NCBI GenBank assembly: GCA_024707145.1
Contig: JANQAI010000011.1
Location: forward strand, 930,001 to 994,000
DNA length: 64,000 bases
DNA from: Magnetospirillum sp.
GTDB lineage: Bacteria > Pseudomonadota > Alphaproteobacteria > Rhodospirillales > Magnetospirillaceae
Direction: 5' to 3'
Made by a program: the position numbers and the translations under genes. The notes under the pieces were generated by a model. The model had not been told where the DNA came from. It saw only the letters and a list, made by a program, of their open reading frames with translations, and did not search any database. Positions 20,352 through 29,538 of the stretch are shown here, piece after piece (the first letter of the stretch is position 1; the number at the start of each line of letters is the position of its first letter).

Positions 20352-20692
20352 ACCGAAATGATCCCGGACAATCAGGAGAGAACAAGACCGCTAGATACCA
20401 TATCTCGGCGCGATTTGCCAATGCGCCACCATCTCCTGCGCATAGGCGCAATGCAGCATGATCTCGCCAAGAAGCCCAGACTCCGTCGGGCTTAGCACTC
20501 CCCTGAGGCAAGTGAACTGTACCCCGCCCTACAGACCATTGGGGTATAGCCCTCTCCCTTAAGGGGGTTGTTTATTGAAAACGGCAGACATTTAAAGAAA
20601 TCATTATTCAGCCTGTGCAGATAGGAATTGACAGGCAAGATAAGGCGTGCATCATTGATACAGCCTCGGCAAGAACCTCTGCGGACACACAA
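20352..20692. promoter_or_regulatory. Divergent intergenic region rpiB/mucR with candidate promoter
   Basis: No convincing gene is seen in this 341-bp stretch. It holds an inverted repeat TACCCC (20520-20525) / GGGGTA (20541-20546), a CCCTTAAGGG palindrome at 20556-20565 followed by a T-rich stretch, and a consensus-like TTGACA at 20628-20633 with ATCATT 17 bp downstream. The last could be the mucR promoter. The AT-rich 20567-20615 part resembles regions where MucR/Ros proteins autoregulate, which is an inference. Confidence 0.35.
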
Positions 20693-21151
20693 ATGACTGA
20701 CATCACCGCCGACAAGACCAATCGCGACGACCTTCTGCGCATGGCCGTCGACGTTGTCGCCGCCTATGTGAGCAAGAACCCCCCCTGCCCGCCGGCCAAA
20801 TCCCGGAGGTCATCCATACGGTCTACGCTTCTTTGTCCTCGCTTGAGACCGGCGCCCCCCGAGGCCAAGGCGGAAGCGCCGAAGCCAGCGGTTCCGGTGA
20901 AGAAGTCGGTCACGCCCGACTACATCATCTGCCTTGAAGACGGTAAGAAGCTGAAGATGCTCAAGCGGCATCTGCGCACGACCTACAACATGACTCCGGA
21001 CGAGTACCGGGCCAAGTGGGGCCTGCCGCCGGACTATCCCATGGTGGCGCCCAATTACGCCGCCCAGCGTTCCGACTTCGCCAAGAAGATCGGCCTGGGA
21101 CGCAAGGCTGGCGAGGGCGACGAGAAGCCGGGCCGCCGCAAGGCCCGCTGA
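20693..21151 (+). CDS. MucR/Ros family transcriptional regulator (internal frame garbling)
   Basis: The 152-residue frame starts at ATG 20693 (MTDITADKTNRDDLLRMAVD). The C-terminal domain PDYIICLEDGKKLKMLKRHL is the Ros/MucR zinc-finger-like DNA-binding region, followed by MTPDEYRAKWGLPPDYPMVA and DFAKKIGLGRK. These proteins are abundant nucleoid-type repressors of exopolysaccharide, motility and cell-cycle genes. Residues about 31-55 are not MucR-like in this frame. Another frame gives the expected PAGQIPEVIHTVYASLSSLE. Two opposite homopolymer changes (C7 at 20779-20785 and C6 at 20855-20860) explain this without breaking the frame. The finger shows C-x2-D but lacks the second distal histidine (RTTY). 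Confidence 0.88.
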   Translation: MTDITADKTNRDDLLRMAVDVVAAYVSKNPPCPPAKSRRSSIRSTLLCPRLRPAPPEAKAEAPKPAVPVKKSVTPDYIICLEDGKKLKMLKRHLRTTYNMTPDEYRAKWGLPPDYPMVAPNYAAQRSDFAKKIGLGRKAGEGDEKPGRRKAR

Positions 21152-21170
21152 ACCACGCAGCACAATCGGC

Positions 21171-21202
21171 AAGGGCCGCGCCTGGCATCAGGCGCGGCCC
21201 TT
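21171..21202 (+). terminator. Intrinsic terminator after mucR
   Basis: A 14-bp perfect stem (21171-21184 with 21189-21202) closes a GCAT loop just downstream of the mucR stop. The T-tract after it is short. It also faces the end of the convergent DUF6898 gene. Confidence 0.75.
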
Positions 21203-21226
21203 GTCATTGGTGGACGGGCGTTTGGC

Positions 21227-21421
21227 TTACTGATCCAGGTTCCGGCGGTGTTTCGCCATGACGTATTCCAGCTTCTTTTGCGCCGTCTGCTTCAGGCGCA
21301 TTTCGCCGGCAGCCGCATCGCCGACGATGGACACTTCCACGCCCGTTTCCGCATCCAGGGCGGAAACCTTGACGTAATTGCCGATGCGGCGAAATTCGAA
21401 CAGCACGTCACGCGCGGACAT
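21227..21421 (-). CDS. DUF6898-like small conserved protein
   Basis: The 64-residue protein starts at ATG 21421 after AAGG. It reads SARDVLFEFRRIGNYVKVSA, then DAETGVEVSIVGDAAAGE, and ends EYVMAKHRRNLDQ. This is a small conserved alphaproteobacterial protein whose VKVSAIDxxTGxEVxIxG core I recognise as DUF6898. It has no signal peptide, membrane segment or catalytic motif, and its function is unknown. It is convergent with mucR and divergent from metY. Codon use looks like the neighbours'. Confidence 0.7.
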   Translation of the reverse strand: MSARDVLFEFRRIGNYVKVSALDAETGVEVSIVGDAAAGEMRLKQTAQKKLEYVMAKHRRNLDQ

Positions 21422-21725
21422 CCTTCGGAATCTCCATATCCTTTTTCCGGCGAGAGGCGCCTACCAGCCTAGCCTGCCGTAAAGGAGCGCCCCATTTCCA
21501 CCCCTTAAACCTCATAGCGTGATGCCCGTGGAAATCAATGATGTGGAAGCGAATTTGGTGGCTTCGCACATCAGTCTATCTAAATTATAGATTTATATGG
21601 TTGACAGCGAATTTAGGACTGTGAAATTTTTGAATTTGCCCACGTGCTGGTTCGGTACGACCCTATGGCCCGCCATCCGCCGCGCGATCAGCCGCTGAAC
21701 GCGTTCAATCACAGGAGACCCAAGC
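21422..21725. promoter_or_regulatory. metY upstream region with hairpin and AT-rich operator-like sequence
   Basis: No gene is seen in these 304 bp. An inverted repeat pairs 21540-21550 with 21561-21572 (one unpaired step, 10-nt loop). It is followed by the AT-rich near-palindrome TCTAAATTATAGA (start about 21578) and a TTGACA at 21601-21606. AGCGAATTT occurs twice, at 21549-21557 and 21606-21614. The layout suggests regulation of metY. I could not match the sequence to SAM-II or another known riboswitch. Confidence 0.35.
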
Positions 21726-23021
21726 ATGTCCGTCAAGAGTGTCCACCCCGAAACCCTGGTTCTCCATGCCGGCTATCGCAGCGACCCCGCCACCAACGCG
21801 GTCGCGGTTCCCATCTACCAGACCACCTCGTATCAGTTCCGCGATGCCGAGCACGCCGGCAACCTGTTCGCCCTGAAGGAACTGGGCAACATCTATACCC
21901 GCATCATGAACCCCACCACCGACGTGCTGGAGCAGCGCTTGGCGGCGCTTGAAGGCGGTGTCGCGGCCCTGGCGCTGTCCTCGGGCCAGGCGGCCAGCAC
22001 GTTCGCCATCCTGAACGTGGCCCAGGCCGGCGACAACTTCGTCACTTCCACCGACCTCTATGGTGGAACCTGGAACCTGTTCGCCAACGTCTTCAAGCAA
22101 CTGGGCATCGAGGCCCGCTTCGTCGATCCGGCCGATCCCGAGGCCTTCCTGCGCGCCACCGACGAGCGCACCCGTGCCTGGTACGCCGAAACCCTGCCCA
22201 ATCCCAAGCTGCAGGTGTTCCCCATCCCCGAGGTGGCGGCCCTGGCCGAGAAGGTCGGTGTCCCGCTGATCATCGACAACACCGCCGCCCCCATCATCGC
22301 CCGCCCGCTGGACCTGGGCGCGCACATCGTCGTCTATTCCACCACCAAGTATATCGGCGGCCATGGCACCTCCATCGGCGGCGCCATCGTCGATGGCGGC
22401 AAGTTCGACTGGGAGAAACACGCCAAGCGCTTCCCCCTGCTCAACCAGCCCGATCCAAGCTATCACGGCGCCGTGTGGACCCAGGCGGTCAAGCCGCTGG
22501 GCCCGATCGCTTATATCCTGCGCGCCCGCGTCACCCTGCTGCGCGACATCGGCGCGGCCAGCAGCCCGTTCAACGCCTTCCAGGCCATCCAGGGCCTGGA
22601 GACCCTGCCGTTGCGCATTCGCGCCCACAACCAGAACGCCCAGGCGGTGGTGGACTTCCTGGTCAAGCATCCCAAGGTGGCTACGGTCATCCATCCCAGC
22701 CAGCAGACCGGTGAATACCGCCGCCGCGCCGATACCGTGCTGAAGGGCGGCTACGGGGCGCTGGTGGGATTCGAGTTCCTCAAGGACGGCGTCGAGGCGG
22801 GCAAGCGCTTCATCGACAAGCTGCAGCTCTTCTACCACGTCGCCAATATCGGCGATGCCCGCTCGCTGGCCATCCACCCGGCCAGCACCACCCACTCGCA
22901 GCTGTCCACCGAGGATCAGTTGGCCACCGGCGTGACGCCGGGCTACGTGCGCCTGTCGGTGGGCATCGAGCATATCGACGACATCCTTGCCGACCTGAAG
23001 CAGGCACTGGACGCCGCCTAA
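21726..23021 (+). CDS. metY: O-acetylhomoserine sulfhydrylase (Cys/Met metabolism PLP enzyme)
   Basis: The 431-residue protein belongs to the gamma family of PLP enzymes. ETLVLHAGYRSDPATNAVAV is the usual start, YTRIMNPTTDVLEQRLAALE the substrate region, and VVYSTTKYIGGHGTSIGGAI holds the PLP lysine. It ends with SHSQL/TPGYVRLSVGIE-type blocks (THSQLSTEDQLATGVTPGYV). Length and the large insert around FDWEKHAKRFPLLNQPDPSY indicate MetY, which makes homocysteine from O-acetylhomoserine and sulfide, rather than MetZ or MetB. ATG 21726 follows CAGGAGA. It is transcribed alone and has a strong terminator. Confidence 0.92.
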   Translation: MSVKSVHPETLVLHAGYRSDPATNAVAVPIYQTTSYQFRDAEHAGNLFALKELGNIYTRIMNPTTDVLEQRLAALEGGVAALALSSGQAASTFAILNVAQAGDNFVTSTDLYGGTWNLFANVFKQLGIEARFVDPADPEAFLRATDERTRAWYAETLPNPKLQVFPIPEVAALAEKVGVPLIIDNTAAPIIARPLDLGAHIVVYSTTKYIGGHGTSIGGAIVDGGKFDWEKHAKRFPLLNQPDPSYHGAVWTQAVKPLGPIAYILRARVTLLRDIGAASSPFNAFQAIQGLETLPLRIRAHNQNAQAVVDFLVKHPKVATVIHPSQQTGEYRRRADTVLKGGYGALVGFEFLKDGVEAGKRFIDKLQLFYHVANIGDARSLAIHPASTTHSQLSTEDQLATGVTPGYVRLSVGIEHIDDILADLKQALDAA

Positions 23022-23044
23022 CCGGCATCGTCACCGTTGCACGA

Positions 23045-23074
23045 AAGGGCCGGCCTCGGCGGGGGCCGGCCCTT
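23045..23074 (+). terminator. Intrinsic terminator after metY
   Basis: An 11-bp perfect GC-rich stem (23045-23055 with 23064-23074) lies 24 bp after the metY stop and is followed by TGTCGTT. It is probably the end of the metY transcript. Confidence 0.75.
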
Positions 23075-23077
23075 GTC

Positions 23078-23123
23078 GTTCATCGACAATTGTTCACTTC
23101 GTTCATGGATAATTGTTCACTGG
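23078..23123 (+). repeat. 23-bp tandem repeat upstream of hemB
   Basis: Two adjacent 23-bp copies, 23078-23100 and 23101-23123, agree at 19 of 23 positions. They share GTTCAT at the left and AATTGTTCACT at the right. They lie about 100 bp before the hemB start, just after the metY terminator. A repeated regulator-binding site is a natural reading. It is not an FNR-type TTGAT-N4-ATCAA site. Confidence 0.6.
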
Positions 23124-23178
23124 CGGCAACGGAGAGCCTGTGCGATTCCCCTGGAGCCGGTCGATCAGCCGGCTATGA

Positions 23179-24231
<1,053 letters not shown>

Positions 24232-24253
24232 GCGAAAGAGCGGAGGGGCGCCG

Positions 24254-26028
24254 TCAGCCGGCGGCGCCCTGGTCCGTGTCCCTGCCCAGCCGCCACTCGG
24301 CCGCATAGGGCAGCGCCATCACCGCCAGCATGGCGGCCCACACCAGCATCTCGCCATTGGCGTAGGAAATCCCCACCAGCAGTGGCAGCTGCTCGGCGAA
24401 GGTCTTGTGCATGGCCTGGAAGTCCTCGCCCAGGTACAGGGCCAGGGATTCCGACAATGGCGCCAGCACCACCGCCAATCCCAGGCCGATGGTCATCTCC
24501 CGGCCTGCGGCGCGGCGGGCGGGCACCTCGCTGGAGAACAGCCGGCCGATGGCGAAGGCCTTGCGCCAGGGCAGACCCAGCACCCACCACCGGATCAGCG
24601 CCCAAGCGGTGACGCCGACGCAGGGAACCAGGAATTCCACGTTGGGGATGTCACGGTAGCGGCCGTTGAAGAACAGCAGCAGGGTGACGAACCAGGCGCA
24701 GACCGCGTAGCCGATGGCAAAACGCTCGCTCCAGCGGCTATGGACCAGCGCCGCGCCAGTGCGCAGCGACAGTGTCACCGCGCGGAACAGGATGCCGGCG
24801 AAGGCCGTGTGCAGGCCGATGCGCACCAGCGTCAGCACGTCCTGGATGAAGGGTTCCACCGAAAGCCACGCCTTGGAGCCGGGGAACATCATGGCCACCA
24901 GCCAGATCAGCCGGTCGCTGTCGCGCGTCACCCAGGCATTCATGGCCTGCCACACCACGCACGCCGCCAGCACCTGGGCGAAGCCCGCCACCAGCAGGGC
25001 GCGGCCCGGCGTGAAGGCCCGGCCGCCATGGCGCAGGAAAGCCAGCGCTGCCACGGCGCCCAGCGTCGCCGAAATCAAAGCGTCCCAGCCCCAGTTCGGG
25101 TTGTCCTGCACCGGGCCCGACATGGTGAACTTGACCACGCGATGGGTGTCGACCACGCCCCAGAAGGCGCCGACGGTGCCTTCCAGCTTGGCCTTCCACG
25201 GTTGGTCGAAGGCCTCCACCACGTTGTAATCGAAGCCGTTTTCCTTGGAGACCTTGGCCAGGGTACGCACGAACTTGGCGGCGTTTTCCATGTTGACGGC
25301 CGCCGGGCCGCGATTGCGCCCCTGGTGGGCCAGCCGGCCTCGCCGATCAGGATGGGCTTGCCTGGGAACTTCTCCTGCATCATGCGGTAGATCTTGACGA
25401 TGTGCTCGGCGGCGCCCTCCACGCCGATGGGCTCGTCCTCCCAGTAGGGCAGGATGTGGATGGTGATGAAATCCACCTCGTTGGCCACCTCGGGATAGCG
25501 CAGGTAGAAGGCCCACACATCGGCATAGGAGACCGGCTGCTTCACCGCCGCCCGCACCTGGCGAATGTAAGCGATCAACTGGTCCGGCTTGAGGTCCTGG
25601 CGCAGCAGCACCTCGTTGCCGACGATGACGCGGTTGATGCTGTCGGGGTAGTCGTTGGCCGCCTTGATCAGGTTGTCCACCTCGGCCGCGTTGACGTCCA
25701 GCTTCTTGCCCAGCCAGGCGGAATGGGTGACCTCGATGCCGTATTTACGCGCCAGTTCCGGCACGATCTCCATGCCTTCGCGCGAGGTGTAGGTGCGCAC
25801 GCCCTTGGCGACGCCCACCAGGCTTTTCAGATCCTCCTCGACCTGCTGCGGCGGCGGATATTCCTTGGAAATGGGGCTCTGTCCGCGCCGGAACGGCGCG
25901 AACGACACCGACGGGAACGGCTCGTTGAAGGCCAGCTCCACCGACACCGGGCGGTTGAACCACCACCAACCGGCGATGCTGGCGAAAACGGTGACGGCGA
26001 CGAACAGCAGGACGTGGACGATACGCAT
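24254..26028 (-). CDS. Glycoside hydrolase family 17-like membrane protein (reading frame broken)
   Basis: The N-terminus has a membrane anchor (HVLLFVAVTVFASIAGWWWF). A GH17-type TIM barrel follows, with VGVAKGVRTYTSREGMEIVP, the acid/base glutamate in RVIVGNEVLLRQDL, ITIHILPYWEDEPIGV and the nucleophile glutamate in ILIGEAGWP. After a linker (VVEAFDQPWKAKLEGTVGAF) come about seven hydrophobic helices, unusual for a secreted glucanase. The two parts are in different frames: one base added to the GGG at 25327-25329 joins them. GH17 enzymes cleave or transfer beta-1,3-glucans. A role in making or remodelling periplasmic or cyclic glucan is inferred. No GT2 glucan synthase is in view. Confidence 0.75.
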
Positions 26029-26069
26029 GGGCTCGGGCTCTTGGATCCGCCGAAAGGCAGCCCGTCATA

Positions 26070-29000
26070 CTAGATTTCCTCTACCTCCACCACCCCGGCG
26101 ACCGAGCGAAGCGCGTGCATGAAGGCGGGGTTCAGCTGAATGGTGCGGCCGAGGCCCAGCTCTACCTCGCGCTTGTCCATCTGGGCGACGATGAGGATGC
26201 GGTTGCGTCCCCTGCCCTCCTTCTCCACCAGTTGCGCCAGCAGGGGGATTGGCGCCTCGTCACGGATGAAGATCTTGAGGCCGGCGGCGGCGCGGGCGGC
26301 TTCCTGGTCCAGCGAAGCGATGCGCTGGCAGGTCAGGCGGAGCTGTTCCTCCTCCAGCTTGGCGTCCACCTCCAGCAGCAGCGGGCCGCCGGCTTCCAGC
26401 AGCTCGCGCGAGGCCGCCAGGGTTTCCGAGAACACCGTCACCTCGAACATGCCCGAGGCATCCGACAGCGTCAGGAAGGCGTAGCGGCTGCCCTTGGCCG
26501 AGGTGCGCTCCTGCTTGGCCAGCAGCGAACCGGCCAGTTTCACCCGGCCCTTGCCGCCGGCCTGCAGGTGCCCCGGCAGCTCGGCAAGCTTGATCACGCC
26601 CAGGCGCTTCAGGCTCTTGGCGAAGGCGTCCAGCGGGTGGGCCGACAGGTAGAAGCCGATGGCGTCGAATTCCTGGCTCAGCTTCTCGTGCGGCGACCAG
26701 TCGGCGGCGTTCTCCAGCTTGGGCGCCGGGGCGATGTTGCCGCCCAGCAGGCTCATCTGGCTGGATCTGCGCTGTTCCGTTTCGGCCGCACCGTAGCGCA
26801 GCAGGGATCTGCAGTTCTTGAACACCTTTCCACGGTTCTTCTCCAGGCAATCGAACACCCCGGCGCGCACCATGTTTTCCATCTGGCGCCGGTTGAGCTG
26901 CTTGGTGTCCAGGCGGCGGGCGAAGTCGAACAGGTCCTTGTAGGGGCCGTTGCGGTCGCGCTCCTCGACGACCTGACGGCAGGCGCCCTCGCCCACGTTC
27001 TTGAGCGCGGCCAGGGCATAGCGCACCGCCAGCGAGCCGTCGGGCAGCTTCTCTACCGAGAAATCGGCCCGCGACTTGTTGATGTCGGGCGGCAACAGCT
27101 TGATCTTGAGCCGGTCCAACTCCTGGCGGGCGCCGTTGAGCTTGTCCGTGTTGCTCATTTCATAGGTCATGGTCGCCGCCATGAACTCGGCCGGGTGGTT
27201 GGCCTTGAGCCAGGCGGTCTGATAGGCGATCAGCGCGTAGCAGGCGGCGTGCGACTTGTTGAAGCCGTATTCGGCGAACTTGGCCACCTTGTCGAAGATC
27301 ATCGAGGCCTGGCCCGCATCGACGCCGCGCGCCACCGAACCATCGACGAACAGCTTGCGCTGGGCCTCCATCTCCTCGCGGATCTTCTTGCCCATGGCGC
27401 GGCGCAGCAGGTCGGCACCGCCGAGCGAATAGCCGGCCAGCACCTGGGCCAGCTGCATCACCTGCTCCTGGTACACCATGATCCCGAAGGTCTCCTTCAG
27501 AATGGGCTCCAGCAGCGGGTGCATGTAATCGGGCTCTTCCCGCCCGTGCTTGCAGGCGATGTAGCGCGGGATCTGGTCCATGGGGCCCGGGCGGTACAGC
27601 GCCACCACGGCGATCAGGTCTTCCAGCCGGTTGGGATGCATCTTGCGCAGGACGTCGCGCATGCCCGCGGATTCCAACTGGAACACGCCGGCGGTGTCGC
27701 CCCGGGTCAGCAATTCGTAGGTCGGGCTGTCGTCCAGCGGCAGCGCCGACAGATCGACGTCGATCCCTTTGGTCTTCTTGATGTGCTTGCAGGCGGTGAC
27801 CATCACGGTCAGCGTCTTCAGGCCCAGGAAGTCGAACTTGATCAGGCCGGTGGATTCCACCCACTTCATGTTGAACTGGGTCACCGGCATGTCCGAGCGC
27901 GGGTCTCGGTACAGTGCCACCAACTGGTCCAGCGGCCGGTCGCCGATCACCACGCCGGCAGCGTGGGTCGAGGCGTGGCGGTACAGCCCCTCCAGCTTCA
28001 TGGCCATGTCAATGAGGTGGCGGACCGCCTCGTCGCTTTCCCGCGCCTCCTTCAGCAGCGGCTCGATATCGAGGGCCTGCTCCAGCGTCACCGGATTGGC
28101 CGGGTTGTTGGGCACCATCTTGCAGATGCGGTCCACCTGGCCGTAGGGCATCTGCAGCACGCGGCCCACGTCGCGCAGCACGGCGCGGGCCTGCAGCTTA
28201 CCGAAGGTGATGATCTGGGCCACGTGATCGTAGCCGTACTTGTCCTGCACGTACTTGATCGTTTCTTCGCGCCGATCCTGGCAGAAGTCGATATCGAAGT
28301 CGGGCATGGACACGCGTTCGGGGTTGAGGAAACGCTCGAACAGCAGGCCCCAGCGCAACGGGTCCAGATCGGTGATGGTCAACGCCCAGGCCACCGCCGA
28401 GCCGGCGCCGGAACCACGGCCCGGCCCCACGGGAATGTCGTGGGCCTTGGACCACTGGATGAAGTCGGACACGATCAGGAAGTAGCCGGGAAAGCCCATC
28501 TGCTCGATGATGCCGATCTCGTATTCAATACGCTCCCGGTACGATTTGGCCGCGTGCTCCTTCTCCGCGTCGGTCATGCCGGGCTGGTAGACGTGCTTGT
28601 GCAGCCGCATCTCCAGGCCTTCCCAGCACTTCTTGCGCAGCACTTCGGACTCGGTCATCCCGTCCATGTGATAGGGCGGCAGCAGCGGCTTGCGCTTGGC
28701 GACCATGAAGGCCGAGCGGCGCGCCACTACCAGCGTGTTGTCGCAGGCCTCGGGCAGGTCGGCGAACAACTCGCGCATCTCGGCCGGCGACTTGAAATAA
28801 TGCTCGGGCGTCAGCCGGCGCCGCTCGTCCTGGGCCACATAGGCACCCTCGGCGATACAGATCAAGGCGTCATGGGCCTCGTACATGCCGCGCTCGGGGA
28901 AATAGGGTTCGTTGGTGGCGACCAGCGGTAGATCGTGCTTGTAGGCCAGGGCCACCAGGGCCGGTTCCACCGCGTCCTCGGCCGGCAGGCCGTGACGCTG

Positions 29001-29534
29001 CAATTCCACGTAGGTGCGACCGGGAAAAGCCTGGGCCAGGCGTACCAGGGCGATTTCCGCCTTGTCGTTCTGCCCCTCCGTCAACAGGCGGTTGACGGGA
29101 CCACTCATGGCACCGGTCAGCAGGATCAGGCCGTCGGCGTGGAGTTCCAGCTCGCGGACCGACACCTGCGGCGTTTCGCCCGAGGCGGTTTCGAGATAGG
29201 CCTTGGACGCCAGCGTCATCAGGTTGGCATAGCCCGCTTCCGACTGGCACAGCACTACCACCCAGTCGGGCTCGGGCTGGCGTCCGTCCTTGGATGGTCC
29301 CTCGCCTTCGCGGCGCACGGCCAACTGGCAGCCGACGATGGGCTGCACGCCGGCATCGGCGCAGGAGGTGGAGAATTCCAGAGCGCCGAACAGGTTGCCG
29401 GTATCGGCGATGCCCACGGCCGGCATGGCCATCTTCTCGCACAGCTTGACCAGCTGCTTGACCTTGATGGCGCCCTCCGAAAGGGAATAGGCGGTGTGGA
29501 CGCGGAGATGGACGAAGTCGGAATGAATGGGCAT
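26070..29534 (-). CDS. dnaE: DNA polymerase III subunit alpha
   Basis: This 1154-residue protein is the replicative polymerase. ATG 29534 gives PIHSDFVHLRVHTAYSLSEG, the PHP domain start; PHP metal ligands are partly replaced, as in other proofreading-dependent DnaE proteins. The palm domain holds the catalytic aspartates in VSMPDFDIDFCQDRREETI, preceded by PVGPGRGSGAGSAVAWAL. GFNKSHAACYALIAYQTAWL and the C-terminal OB-fold (GRVKLAGSLLAKQERTSAKG) follow. The frame is intact over its 3.4 kb. The HD-GYP gene ends 4 bp upstream of the start, so the two may be coupled. DnaE1 type is inferred from length and order. Confidence 0.97.
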   Translation of the reverse strand: MPIHSDFVHLRVHTAYSLSEGAIKVKQLVKLCEKMAMPAVGIADTGNLFGALEFSTSCADAGVQPIVGCQLAVRREGEGPSKDGRQPEPDWVVVLCQSEAGYANLMTLASKAYLETASGETPQVSVRELELHADGLILLTGAMSGPVNRLLTEGQNDKAEIALVRLAQAFPGRTYVELQRHGLPAEDAVEPALVALAYKHDLPLVATNEPYFPERGMYEAHDALICIAEGAYVAQDERRRLTPEHYFKSPAEMRELFADLPEACDNTLVVARRSAFMVAKRKPLLPPYHMDGMTESEVLRKKCWEGLEMRLHKHVYQPGMTDAEKEHAAKSYRERIEYEIGIIEQMGFPGYFLIVSDFIQWSKAHDIPVGPGRGSGAGSAVAWALTITDLDPLRWGLLFERFLNPERVSMPDFDIDFCQDRREETIKYVQDKYGYDHVAQIITFGKLQARAVLRDVGRVLQMPYGQVDRICKMVPNNPANPVTLEQALDIEPLLKEARESDEAVRHLIDMAMKLEGLYRHASTHAAGVVIGDRPLDQLVALYRDPRSDMPVTQFNMKWVESTGLIKFDFLGLKTLTVMVTACKHIKKTKGIDVDLSALPLDDSPTYELLTRGDTAGVFQLESAGMRDVLRKMHPNRLEDLIAVVALYRPGPMDQIPRYIACKHGREEPDYMHPLLEPILKETFGIMVYQEQVMQLAQVLAGYSLGGADLLRRAMGKKIREEMEAQRKLFVDGSVARGVDAGQASMIFDKVAKFAEYGFNKSHAACYALIAYQTAWLKANHPAEFMAATMTYEMSNTDKLNGARQELDRLKIKLLPPDINKSRADFSVEKLPDGSLAVRYALAALKNVGEGACRQVVEERDRNGPYKDLFDFARRLDTKQLNRRQMENMVRAGVFDCLEKNRGKVFKNCRSLLRYGAAETEQRRSSQMSLLGGNIAPAPKLENAADWSPHEKLSQEFDAIGFYLSAHPLDAFAKSLKRLGVIKLAELPGHLQAGGKGRVKLAGSLLAKQERTSAKGSRYAFLTLSDASGMFEVTVFSETLAASRELLEAGGPLLLEVDAKLEEEQLRLTCQRIASLDQEAARAAAGLKIFIRDEAPIPLLAQLVEKEGRGRNRILIVAQMDKREVELGLGRTIQLNPAFMHALRSVAGVVEVEEI

Positions 29535-29538
29535 GGCC

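Noticed and set aside
21500..21725. A SAM-II riboswitch before metY
   Set aside because: The conserved SAM-II pseudoknot segments were looked for and not found; only a generic hairpin remains.
23078..23123. An FNR/FnrL box at hemB
   Set aside because: The repeat lacks the TTGAT-N4-ATCAA layout; it is a direct, not inverted, repeat.
26115..28931. A 938-codon plus-strand open frame
   Set aside because: It lies wholly antisense to dnaE and has the His/Gln/Gly-rich composition of a high-GC shadow frame; no family resemblance.
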